A DNA stretch of 64,000 bases from Lepturacanthus savala (lineage: Eukaryota > Chordata > Actinopteri > Scombriformes > Trichiuridae). A program made the position numbers and the translations under genes. The DNA lies in contig CM060472.1 in NCBI GenBank assembly GCA_030544235.1, positions 18,382,154-18,446,153 on the forward strand, in the 5' to 3' direction. How positions within the stretch are numbered: position 1 is the first letter of the stretch; each line of letters starts with the position of its first letter. This document shows positions 36,731 to 47,479 of this stretch, in pieces. The notes beneath the pieces were generated by a model, which made no database searches, had not been told where the DNA came from, and saw nothing but the letters and a program-made list of their open reading frames with translations.

Positions 36731-39700
36731 ATGGATAAAGCTGAAGAAGAAACGGTTTCGAAGGCAACAGATGCAGCTGTGAAGGGCGAAGCTTCCCTCA
36801 AACCAGAGTGAGTAAAATGAAATTAAATGTGAGCGGTGGAAAGAACTGTAAACACTCAGGAAGAATCCAGACACAATCTAAGTTTGTGTGTTCTGCATGA
36901 ATTAACAGCTTCTGTTATTCTTGTTCTTGCATTTGCAGATTCCTCACAAACAAAGACAAATTTCATGAGTTTTTAGACTCGGAATGGCAGGTCCTAAAAG
37001 GAAGAAAGGCTGGTGAAAATGATGAGGAGTCAAAGGAGACATCTGTGGAGGAACCTGAAGCTAAAAAGCTCAAGCTGGACCCCGAGGAGAGGAATAAGAT
37101 GGACGGAAAAAGGCAGCGGGGGCAGAATAAGTCTAGGCCACATGTGAAACCAACAGCCTATGATGAGAAACGACTGTGTGTCTCCGTTATTAAGGTATGA
37201 AGTTTTAACCGAGCTTTCACAGATGATCACTGGATTGTTTGTTATCATGACTTCTCTCTTCTGTTCAGGGAAGTAAATGCCCCTTTGGAGACAGGTGCTA
37301 CTTTTTCCATGACGTGGCCGCGTACATGGCCAGCAAACCCGCCGACATCGGGGACAGCTGCTATCTCTACGACACTTTCGGTAAGTGTGGGTACGGCCTC
37401 TCCTGCCGCTTCTCCAAGGCGCACACTACACCTGACTTCAAAACCATAGAGAAAGCAGATCTGGTTAAAGCCTATGAGGACAGGACAGTGGTGAAGAACA
37501 GCCTTGATAAAGAGCTCCAGAATCGCCTGAGGAAGAGAGCGGTGGAATTCAAGAAGTCAGCCGAGTACCTCAAAACACTTCCCAACAACAAAGACAAAAA
37601 AGAGCTGCATGCGAATGGTAAGAAAACTAAAGAGGTTGAAGATGGAAAATATTTTTAAAACTTCTGTCACATTCTTTGTTGAGTCAAGTGTTTTTAAATG
37701 ATTTTCATGCTTCAATTTTCTTAACAGAGATGTTATAACTCTGTCTTTTGACACAGGCAAAGCTTGCGCAGCTGAAGTACGTCCAGATCCGCCAGAAGAG
37801 GCGATGTGTGCATCTACTGAAGCAGAAACACAGGTAAAAACCTTTAGAACAGGCTGCAACATGTGGAGCTGCAACTAATCAGTTGTTGTAAAGTCCTGCA
37901 CCTAGATATTGTGTATTTTAAAATAATGGAAATATTGTTTGAAATGAGAAATACGTCTTTCTGTTTGCATTTAACATGTTTATGTTCAAAGTAAAGTAAA
38001 ATACAGAGATTTAATTTTGCAGAGTTGAAATTGCTCAGCTCTCTGCTGAGTTAAAAAAAAAACACTAAACTGTCCTTTTTAAATTAATGGTTCATAATGA
38101 GGGTTAAAGTTGGTGTTCTGTTTTGTTGCAGTCTGGCCTGGAGAAGGAGGCTCCAGTGAAGACCGTTGGACCTTTGACAGACACAGACGTCATCAAGCTG
38201 CGTCCATGTGAAAAGAAGCAGGTAAGAAATCCTCCTCCTTTTGATAATCATGTCATTCTTTGTCTCACTCATTGAACCTCCAGACAGCTACTGTAGAGCC
38301 ACCTGGAAGAAAATAACTTGTTGATTATAAAATAGACAAAAACAAAATGTTTGGATATTTACTGGACACAATCACTGCACCTGTAGTAATAAAATAAAAA
38401 AGTGAGCTTTTGTGTCTGTGTTGCAGGTGGACTTTCGAGATAAACTCTATCTGGCTCCTCTAACAACTGTAAGTATTACCTTAGATCAACATGTTATTGA
38501 TGTAGTTCTGTAGTTCTATAACAAAACCAGTTATATCACCCCCCTGTTAATTAAAAACCTACTTTAAAGAACCATTGATAAAGCATGATATAGGCCCAAT
38601 GTTTTAATAAAGATGTATTATCTCTAAAATTATATATTTGGTTTTAAAAGCCTTGTGAAAGAAAAATAAATGTTCCCAGTCGTAATCTCGTGTCTCTGTA
38701 TTAATTGTTCTCGTATGTCTTTATATATAAAGTTAATTTAAGTCCTGACAGCTGGTTTTAAGGCTCAGTTCTTGAATATGGGTTGAAGCATGGGGCAGTG
38801 TTTGTAGAAGACTTACACCTTCTTATAATCATAGATCATTATATCTTTAAATCCAATGCTGACGTATAAATTAGGTGATTTTTTTTTTTTTCTCTCTCCC
38901 CTCAGTGTGGAAACCTGCCGTTCCGACGTGTGTGCAAGCGGCTCGGAGCAGACATCACCTGCGGGGAAATGGCCATGTGCACCAACCTGCTGCAGGGGCA
39001 GCAGTCGGAGTGGGCGCTTCTGAAGCGACACGAGAGTGAAGATCTGTTCGGTGTCCAGGTGAAGGATTGCTGCAACCTCTTCCAACTTTCAGAGAACAGA
39101 GAAGTTCTCTCAGTGTGAGAGTGAAGATGGTTTATGTGTGTGTGTGTGCATGCAGGTGGAGGGCTGCTTCCCTGACACCATGACGCGCTGTGCGGAGCTC
39201 ATCAACAACAACATTGAGGTGGACTTCGTGGACATTAACTCAGGATGCCCCATTGACCTCGTCTACAAGAAGGTAAAGTGGTCTCACTTTGGTTCATGTT
39301 CTTCTTTTGTGTTTTCATTCCCTTCCATCCAAATGTTAAACCCCTCAGGTTTATTAGAAACTCCATAGACTCCAGATTTTTATAGCAATGCTGAATTTTC
39401 ATCGAATAACCAGTCCATCCAGGAACTCATTTTTTTTTTACATCAGTTAATATTTTTTATGTGTGTTATAAAATGTTTAAAATAACCCTCAGGAACCTGT
39501 TGGTGAAGGTTCAGGTTTTATAGACATCGTTTTATCACAGTCCTTGAGTTTGTTAACACAGTGGATATAAATGTGAAGGTAAATGAAGTAGAGCAGGTGA
39601 ACCAACATGGTTCAGGATGACTGATGTTCCAAACCATCGGTAGACAGAAAATATAATATCGGTATGACTTTGACATGCTTTTTTGTTTGCTTTCCCTCAT

Positions 39701-42207
39701 CAGGGTGGAGGCTGTGGCTTGATGACACGAACCCGGAAGTTTGAACAGATCGTGAGGGGAATGAACCACGTAAGTGGACATTTGTAAATATGCACAGTCG
39801 GATTCAAAAGTCAAGAGTCTCTTTTTTTTTTTTTGAGGATTCAGAAACATTTTAAAACACAATAAGTTGTTAGATGTAAAATTAAGAAGAAACATTTCTG
39901 ATTCTGCATAAAATTAGGTCTGCAATCACATTTATGCAAATTTGTGGCATTCATCAACTTGTTGTTCAGCTGATATCATTTAAAATGAAAACGTGTCCAG
40001 AACAAATACAAAATAGAAGCATCTTGGTCAGTGGTCTCAGACCTTTTGTCTCCACTGTATGTAAGCTTTGTGAGTGTATTGCTTTTAATTAGATTTTAAC
40101 TGTCATAAGTTAAAAGCTGAAGACCGTTTTTCTTCCCTAAAGGTCCTCGATGTCCCTTTAACAGTCAAGATCCGTACTGGTGTTCAGGAGAAGTGCAACG
40201 TAGCGCATAAACTCATCCCAGAGCTGAAGGAGTGGGGTGTCTCTATGATCACAGTAAGTTCTGTCACAGAAGAAGAAGAAGCATCAAGTGTAAAAAGAGA
40301 CACTGGTTTGAGAAAAGGATCAACCTAGAGTATTTGTTTAAAATCATATTCAAAACGGAATTAGAAATGTCCCGTTTTAGAGGTTTCAGATGATAAGATG
40401 ATTTTCTTAATCAGTTCTGCATAGTCTGTTCCCTCCTCCTCACATTTTGGTGCAGCCTGACAATACAGAAATGCAGTACTCCAGCCCAGAAGTAACAAAT
40501 GCATGGACAGCATAGTCCAAGAAATGTGTTTAATTTAGGACTAAATGATATCGTCACAAATTAAAAATGACTTGATCAAAAATGGCTCCCAGATTTCTTA
40601 CAGTAGTGCAGGATGCCATCCGAAGTAACTATATCAAGGGATATTGAATTTCTCAGGTGTTCAGGCCCAATGATTGATTAATTAATGGGATCAAGCCGAA
40701 GATCATCTTTCCATGTAACTATGTACTGGAGTTATGTTTATTTCAATTATTTTAATGGCACCATGTTGCAACAGCCACCAGGCAGCTACACCAACCTGCC
40801 TGCAGTGGAATTTATGCTGAAACTAACACCAGGACCCTGCACAAACTTGTCAGAAAGTGCACAGTTTATGTCACGTTTAGATGTTTCCCTCCCTGCCGGT
40901 CAGTAGCTTTGCAGTGTGATAACAGTGCTGATTTTCTTCCAGCTGCACGGCCGCTCCAGAGAGCAGCGCTACACTAAATTAGCTGACTGGGACTATATCT
41001 CCACCTGCTCCAAGCTGGCCAGCCCTGTCCCACTTTTTGGTATGTGGAAATGTAGAAATGGCATCTGCATGTGATTCTGATGAACTATTAATGTAGGTTA
41101 TAAATAAAACATCCATAGGTTGTAGAAAAGTCAATACTGAAGGTAATGAGGTGGACTGAGGTGTAACATGTTTTTATCATCCCAGGAAATGGAGACATTC
41201 TGTCCTATGAAGACGCTGTGAAAGCCAGAGAGACGGGAGTCTCTGGGATTATGATCGCAAGGTTAGCGTCACCTGAGATTCTTATTCCTCAGGATCAGAG
41301 GAATCGTTTGCTGTGAAGTTTATTTGACTCAGGTGTGCATGTTTGATCTGTGTCTTCAGAGGCGCCCTGGTTAAACCCTGGATCTTCACTGAAATAAAGG
41401 AGAGCCGGCACTGGGACATCTCGTCCAGTGAGCGACTGGACATCCTCAGGGATTTCACCAACTTCGGCCTGGAGCACTGGGGCTCGGATACCCGCGGCGT
41501 AGAGAAGACCCGCACCTTCCTGCTGGAGTGGCTGTCCTTCATGTGCAGGTGCAGCAACACACACGACTACCCGTACAATAAAATACTGCATTTCTATCTC
41601 CCCTCCTCCTATTTCACCTGCCTCTCGTCCTCAGATATATCCCAGTGGGGCTGCTGGAGCGAGTTCCTCAGAAGCTCAATGAGCGGCCTCCGTACTATAT
41701 GGGCAGGAACTACCTGGAGTCTCTGATGGCCAGTCAGAACGTCGGGGACTGGGTCAGGATCAGGTGAGTGGGAAATTCTTCAGTTCAATTAATTATTAAA
41801 TTATTATTAATTAAGAACCACCAGCATCAAGCTGCACTAAGACTAAGATCATTTTAATGCAGCTGGTGATTAAAACCTCATAACTTTATTTCTTTGATTT
41901 TATCTTGTTTGGTTTTCTCCTCTATTTTTATTGTTTATTATTATTATTATTTCCCTTAATTGTCCCCTTGTCCTAATTATTCCTTAATTCAATTCTGCAA
42001 ATTATAATAAAAGTCTTTGTTTCTGCATTCTGTTCTTTATTATAAGGGTTTTGTTGAGTATTATCTTGTCTTTGTCATATTGTATCACTTAAAAATTTGA
42101 AATAAATTAAAATCTCTTTTTAATTTGTTTCCAGTGAAATGCTCCTTGGACCTGTACCGAAGAATTTCAACTTTTTGCCCAAACATAAAGCCAACGCCTA
42201 CAAGTGA
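36731..42207 (+). CDS. dus3l: tRNA-dihydrouridine(47) synthase, DUS3L-like
   Basis: FMN-dependent enzyme reducing uridine 47 of tRNA to dihydrouridine with NADPH. Exons: 36731-36807, 36939-37194, 37269-37617, 37757-37833, 38132-38221, 38427-38468, 38906-39058, 39156-39272, 39704-39769, 40143-40253, 40943-41039, 41186-41261, 41360-41548, 41635-41763, 42135-42207. Phases close to 633 aa (human about 650). Two CCCH zinc fingers lie in exon 3 (CPFGDRCYFFH and CGYGLSCRFSKAH). The TIM-barrel domain starts at LYLAPLTTCGNLPFRR. CGEMAMCTNLLQG supplies the conserved active-site Cys region, followed by VDFVDINSGCPID, LTVKIRTGVQE, LHGRSREQRYTK, GNGDILSYEDA and GIMIARGALVKPW. The C-terminus LPKHKANAYK matches human. 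AATAAA is at 42397-42402. Head-to-head with recql4. Confidence 0.96.
39793..40059. mobile_element. Tc1-like MITE, dus3l intron 9
   Basis: The right end reads inward TACAGTGGAGACAAAAGGTC. The left end CACAGTCGGATTCAAAAGTC is an imperfect inverted match. TA at 40058-40059 fits a Tc1 TA target site, while the left TA has decayed. There is no coding content. It resembles 'acagtgg...tctgagacca' MITEs seen in many fish. Confidence 0.5.
40425..40690 (+). repeat. LINE-like repeat fragment, dus3l intron 10
   Basis: Blocks such as 'cagtactccagcccagaagt', 'aacaaatgcatggac' and 'gatcaaaaatggctcccag' match my memory of the body of a dispersed non-LTR-associated fish repeat related to that at 31020-31345. 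No ORF is preserved. Confidence 0.4.
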
Positions 42208-42396
42208 ATTTTGTGTCAACACACGTTAACTATATCCAGGTTTATGGATGGATTTTCTTTGTTTTTGATCTGGAGAAGAATGAGAAGAAATCACATCTAT
42301 GGTTTTGCAATGATAAAGACTATTGAATAGTCTGTTAATTTAATTGTGGTTGAGCAGCAGTATACGTACATGAATGATTGTATACTGAATATATGC

Positions 42397-42402
42397 AATA
42401 AA
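42397..42402 (+). promoter_or_regulatory. dus3l polyadenylation signal
   Basis: AATAAA, 190 bp after the dus3l stop codon. Confidence 0.75.
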
Positions 42403-42520
42403 CACTTTGGCCACAAGATGTCGTTGTTTTCCCTGCTTGAAGGAGGTTCTGCCTATGTAATTATTTGATTCGATAAAATTGTCATTACTATGGAAAAACC
42501 TAGTAAAGCTGTGAAATATG

Positions 42521-42889
42521 CAGTGTTGGGGTAGTTACTAAAAAAAGTTACTAGTTACTTATGAGATTTTTAACTACGTTACTTTACTAGTTACTGCATT
42601 TGAAAAGTAACTTCACTACTAGTTACTTTACTTTCAAGTTTTTTAAGCAAATGTTAAAAGTTACCGCATGGATACATGGACAAATATCATAGCCTTATCA
42701 TCGCTTTATTTAAGTATCAGTAAAAGCTTACTTTCCTGTTAGTGGGTGCGAGCGGTCGGATCAGGTCTATTATTATTAATAATAAAAACTATTGTTATAA
42801 TTATTACCCTTATTAAAATATACAAAATAACAACATAGCACACATGCACACATATACACACACGCTGTAACTCATTACCCCCAACACTG
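42521..42889. mobile_element. hAT-like MITE with perfect 8-bp TSD
   Basis: The left end is CAGTGTTGGGGTAGTTACT; the right end, reverse-complemented, is CAGTGTTGGGGGTAATGAGT. Both ends are flanked by GAAATATG (42513-42520 and 42890-42897), an exact 8-bp target duplication diagnostic of hAT-type insertion. The 369-bp body has the agtaact/agttact-rich inner sequence common in fish copies and no transposase. Confidence 0.9.
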
Positions 42890-42914
42890 GAAATATGTAC
42901 ATTGGCTGTGTTTA

Positions 42915-43110
42915 ACCTTAAAGGTTCCATATGGTAGAAAGGTAGTTGTTAATGTTTTAGATTATAAATCGGTCTATCTGTTCTATAAATATCTCCTCAT
43001 GTTTCATAGAGAAACACACACACGTCCTCTATTCAAAACTAGCTGTCAGGATTTCTCTGAAGTTGTGATATCACAGCTATAGTCACCAACCACCTCCATT
43101 CACATCTATT
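42915..43110. repeat. Possible dispersed fish repeat (CATATGGTAGAA type)
   Basis: 'ccttaaaggttccatatggtagaa' and 'gagccaatcagaggcgatgctaat' resemble a common fish repeat. The other boundary and the family are not clear. Confidence 0.35.
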
Positions 43111-43373
43111 CAAATGAGCCAATCAGAGGCGATGCTAATTAATATTAATGACACAAACACAAAATGATCTGTACAGATGTGAAACTACTGAGATGTTCTT
43201 TGCTTTTTAAACACACAAATATATCTTATTAGTGTCACAACACCAGTGAGACAGCTGTGTTGTGATATTGGGCTAATCCGGGGAAAGTATGGACCTTTTG
43301 ATTTTAGTCAGTGGTGAATTATTTGATGGTATTTTAATTTTTTGTTCGTCCACATTTACATGAGGATCAGTTT

Positions 43374-43455
43374 AGAACTCCACACAGAAAGGTCCCAGCA
43401 AGGGTTTGAACCCGCGACCTTGTTGCTGTGAAGCAACAGCGTTACCCACCCGTGT
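43374..43455 (-). repeat. Fragment of the 4.9-kb SINE-like family
   Basis: The head portion only: 'gaactccacacagaaaggtcccag', a B-box-like segment and 'ttgctgtgaagcaacagcg' match the head of the element at 4935-5294. Confidence 0.65.
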
Positions 43456-43647
43456 TAATTAAATGCATTATAATTAATATCTATGATATAAATACGTATC
43501 AACAGTTGTTAAAATACTACGTGTCTGCACAAATGATGGAGTTTACTCACAAATATCTGAAAACTAGTAATGTTAAACTTCAGAATGTGGCTGCAATTAA
43601 CACACCTGTGGCTAAACGACAGGTTAATCGGGTTAATTAGCCGCCAC

Positions 43648-43681
43648 CAGCTGCAGCCAATTAACGAAGCACTTCTTAAAG
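43648..43681 (+). promoter_or_regulatory. Candidate promoter of the ZP gene
   Basis: An E-box CAGCTG (43648-43653), a CCAAT (43657-43661) and a weak TTAAA box (43676-43680) lie 60-95 bp before the start codon. E-boxes bound by FIGLA drive oocyte ZP genes in vertebrates; that this one does so is inference. No palindromic oestrogen-response element was seen nearby. Confidence 0.35.
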
Positions 43682-43742
43682 GGAAGTTCGCGGTGCACTT
43701 CGATACAGTGCTCGGTCGGTCGTGGGGCTCTGACTCGGATCC

Positions 43743-46700
43743 ATGGCTGGGCTCAGGGGCGAGGTGCTGCTGGTCTTCCTGACCGGAACTCTGCTGCTTT
43801 CAGGCGCCCTGGGATGGGAGTGGATCCAGGAAGACCGGCTTCGTGGTTTCAACCCGACAGGACAGAAAGGAGACGAAGACGCGGGTAAAGGACGTTAATT
43901 CTGCCTCTGTTTTGTCTTCAGACCCAGTGATTGCGTTTCTGTGACTTTGACTCTTCTGAAGCAGGACAATGCTATAATTTGCTTGAAGTCCTCTGCTGCC
44001 AGATCTTGCTAAGCTTCTCCCCACTCTTAAAGTGGGTTATAAATAAACAAAATGGGGAGTAAATATAAAATTCAGCTGTAGCCCTAATTAACTCTAATAC
44101 CAGCTTAAGTGAATCTCACAAGGTAACTGTCTCATCCAGGTGATGATCAGGACTACGATGACTATGAAGAAGATTCAGATGATCACCTTGACCCTCCTGA
44201 AGTCCAGGTGGACACTAATTCTGGTCCGAGTGACTGGTCCAGTTTTGATGAAAACTCCTTCCAAACGGAAACAGATTCTGATCCAAGCGACTGGTCCAGT
44301 ATTAATGAAGGTGGATTCCATGTGGAGACTATTGTGGGTCCAAGGGACTGGTCCAGGGTTCCTGCCAATCAATTCCAGGGAGAGCTGGACGTTGATCTAG
44401 AAGACTGGTCCAGTAATAATGAAGAGGAGTCCCAGGTTGAGACAGACTCTGGTCCAAGGCACTGGTCCAGGGTTCCTGCCAATCATTTCCAGGGAGAGCT
44501 GGATGTTGATCTAGAAGACTGGTCCAGAAATGATGATGAGATTCAGGTGGAGACAGATTCTGGTCCAGGAGACTGGTCCGATGATGACGACGTTGAGGTG
44601 GAGACTGCTTCTGGTCCAAGTGACTTGTCCAGTGACGACGATGATGAATTCTCAGAGGAGGTAGTTTCTGGCCCAAGGGGCTGGGCTGATGATGACGACT
44701 CTATGGAATTCATAGATTCTCCACCGACCAGCTGGCCCGGTATCACCAGTCCAGACACAACTGATCTTGACGTTGTCTGTAGTGAAGCTGGTTTCCACAT
44801 CACTCTATCTGAAGGATCCTTAAATGACCTTAAAGTTTTGGGTACGTATTAACTCTTTCTACTAACTTCATAATGTGGTGTTTGCCACTGAGCATCTTTT
44901 TTCTCTCTGCAGGCTCAAAGTACCTGATGCCTGTCATGGAAACTCCAGAGAACTGTAGCTATGATGTGAATCCGCGTCAGAACAGCTTCACTGTTCCCTT
45001 CGCTGGCTGCAACGTGAAACAACAGGTTGGGTGTTCGCTTCCTAATCTTGTCCCAGTAAGGCAGAATATTTATCTGGTTCCTATAAACTAATGCATCCCT
45101 CCTCTCTGATAGACTGCTGCCTACAGTCTGGAGCTGCTGTACAATCATCATGGTCAGATGAAAGTTGTCACCACATCTTGTGAGATTAACTCTGGTCTGG
45201 TTCCTCGTGCCAGCCCCACAGTGCCTCCAAAGTGCCCATCGAAGTGCCCGAAAAAGCCACAAAGTCAGTGCATCTCAAAGTGAATTGTCCTGAGTTGGAG
45301 CTTGTGCATGTGACTAACGATGCATCTGATCACAAAGGCAACATGATGTGATCCTGACTCTTTTGACATTGGGACGATCTTGGTTGGTCAGACTGACTCA
45401 CCACTTTTAAACATTACTTTCTGTTTCATATTCCAGACTGTAACATTCCTAGTGGGGAGCGGATACGTTGTGGCTACAAAATGATGTCTGCCTACCTCTG
45501 TAAGAAGAAGGGCTGCTGTTGGGCTAATTCTGCCTGCTTCTACCCATTGGATGGTGATACTTCTATCTTAGAGAGTTTCACAAATTCAACAATTCTGTGT
45601 TTCAGACAAATGATTGATTCTTGTTTTCCATTTTTAGAGTGCACTGCCGATAAGTACTTTATTTTTGCCATTCGCTACAACTCTGCTCCCATTCCCGTGG
45701 ATCCCAGGAAGCTTGTCATTCCTCGGTACCCAAAGTGTAAACCGATCATCGTTAATAGCAAGGTCGCCATCTATAAATTCAAAGTTACAGACTGTGGAGC
45801 CCGTGCTTATGTAAGTTGACTCTTCTGTGCATTAAGTTAAAAGCCTTGTTTCCCACAAGTGATGTCTGGTTACACAGCTTTTTTTTAATGGAAGATTATA
45901 ACCTTGCTAGTCCCTTGCCTATGTTTAAATTTTAAAATGGGTTTGCATTATCTTTGTATGAACCGCTCATAAGCATGTAAAGGCCTATCTTGGATGGCTA
46001 GAATACAATCTACTTGAACCAGGACTTTTTTTTTCTGTCTTTGTGTTGCTGTCACCACGAAAAGTGTGCTTGTATTAACAGGTAGTTGGAAAGACTCAGA
46101 TTTACATGGCTGAAGTACAGACTGTGATCAGAGCTTTGAACTTGAAGTATGGGGTTATCACAAGAGATGATCCACTCAGGTGAGTGGCTGACTATCTCAT
46201 ATCGTAAGAGTGTTCTATGAATCTGGTCCCGTTCAGTATGAATCTGTACATGCCTACAAGGTAAAACCCTTCCCATGTCTTTCAGGTTCTTGATCGAGTG
46301 CCGCTATGGCAAGTCGGGCTCTAAAGGTGGTGCAGCGCTGTCCAGTGTCGGCTACATGGTCAAGGTGCCAACACGTGCTGACTCCATCTGGCCAGCATCT
46401 GTGTCTTCCCCTGGCTTATACGGTGTTCAGTTGCGCCTTGCTAAAGGTCATTAATTCGCTTTCCAGATTGGATGTTTTCAGCTGGACTGGAAAGCTCTAG
46501 GTCTTAATTTGGGCTTTATTTTCTGTCCAATCCCAACAGATAAGGCCTACTCCGCATACTACCCTACTCACCACCAGCCCCTGCATATGCTCCTTAACAA
46601 ACCTCTGTATCTTGAACTGAACCTAAGGTCTCCAAAACCAGATGCCGCTCTCCTGGTTAACTACTGCCTGGCTTTCCCTCGCAATGCCAGGAATGCCCTG

Positions 46701-47396
46701 GTGCTCATCTATCAGGGGTAAGGCTATCTGCACACGCGGCACACAACCTGAGGGTCAGCTGAAACATGTCAACTGACCTGCTGCTTGTCTCTGAAGGTGC
46801 CCCAACCCTTATGACAAGTCCGTGGCCATCCTCTACATCCGTGACCCTCCCAATAATCGCCACCAGCGGCGCTTCATGGTCAAAGCCTTCCAGTTCATGG
46901 ATGTAAAAAAGAAATCCTTCCTGAATGAAGAAGTGAGTCCAGTTGTCAAAACCAGCAGCGGGGGGAAATTAGAAAATATCTCAAATACAGAAATTCTCTA
47001 CTTCAGCTTAGCATTCTCATTTTAATCAGTTGTCAACCCCAAAATTTTAGTTTACTATGAAGCTTTTTGCTCCTAGTCAGTTCCCTGATTAGCAATGTAG
47101 CATCAAATGACAGGAATAGTTAAGACTGTACTCTGCTCATAGTAAAAGTATGAGATGTCTATGCTCAAATGTAAACTGGCTTTACTAGGCACTTTTATTG
47201 TATAATCTGAGATGAGGACTATTCTAATTTGCTGATTTCCCTGCAGATCTACTTCATGTGCTCTACTGAAGTTTGCAGTCTACTAGAAAAGAAGTGTCGT
47301 CAGCGCTGCTTTGATGTGAGTCTCTAGTCTGCACTTTTTTAATGCGCATGTCTGTCTAAATGTTAACTAAATTTCTTCTACTTCCAGAAACCTTAA
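43743..47396 (+). CDS. Egg-coat ZP-domain glycoprotein (ZP1/ZP4-like)
   Basis: Structural protein of the egg envelope. Exons: 43743-43884, 44140-44841, 44913-45025, 45113-45263, 45437-45553, 45638-45810, 46082-46179, 46286-46446, 46540-46717, 46797-46932, 47247-47315, 47388-47396. Phases close to 682 aa. A signal peptide (LLVFLTGTLLLSGALG, residues about 8-23) is followed by an acidic repeat region encoded mostly by exon 2, with repeated GPxDWS cores. An extra ZP-N-like segment around CSEAGFHITLSEG comes next, then a six-Cys trefoil (CNIPSGERIRC...GCCWANSAC) and a bipartite ZP domain starting ECTADKYF and ending CSLLEKKCRQRCFDKP. No C-terminal membrane span or furin-type release segment is seen, as in fish choriogenins. 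A trefoil before the ZP domain points to ZP1/ZP4 rather than ZP2, ZP3 or ZPAX; the exact paralogue is unresolved. AATAAA is at 47465-47470. Confidence 0.88.
44208..44700 (+). repeat. Degenerate coding repeats (GPxDWS / DLEDWS)
   Basis: Within exon 2 of the ZP gene, units of about 60-130 bp encode VETDSGPxDWS followed by acidic spacers. The two copies beginning DWSRVPAN and ending LEDWS (44347-44410 and 44461-44527) are nearly identical, indicating recent duplication. Confidence 0.85.
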
Positions 47397-47464
47397 GAAC
47401 ATCAGACTGGGAAATGGATTCACAACGGAAGATTATTGGGAAGAATGAATGTCTGGCTTGCATG

Positions 47465-47470
47465 AATAAA
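47465..47470 (+). promoter_or_regulatory. ZP gene polyadenylation signal
   Basis: AATAAA, 69 bp past the stop codon, giving a very short 3' UTR as is usual for egg-coat genes. Confidence 0.75.
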
Positions 47471-47479
47471 CACTTTTAT

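Noticed and set aside
44329..44803. Minus-strand ORFs over the ZP acidic repeats
   Set aside because: They are complement frames of a repetitive exon. The plus strand is spliced, has a signal peptide and continues into a ZP domain.
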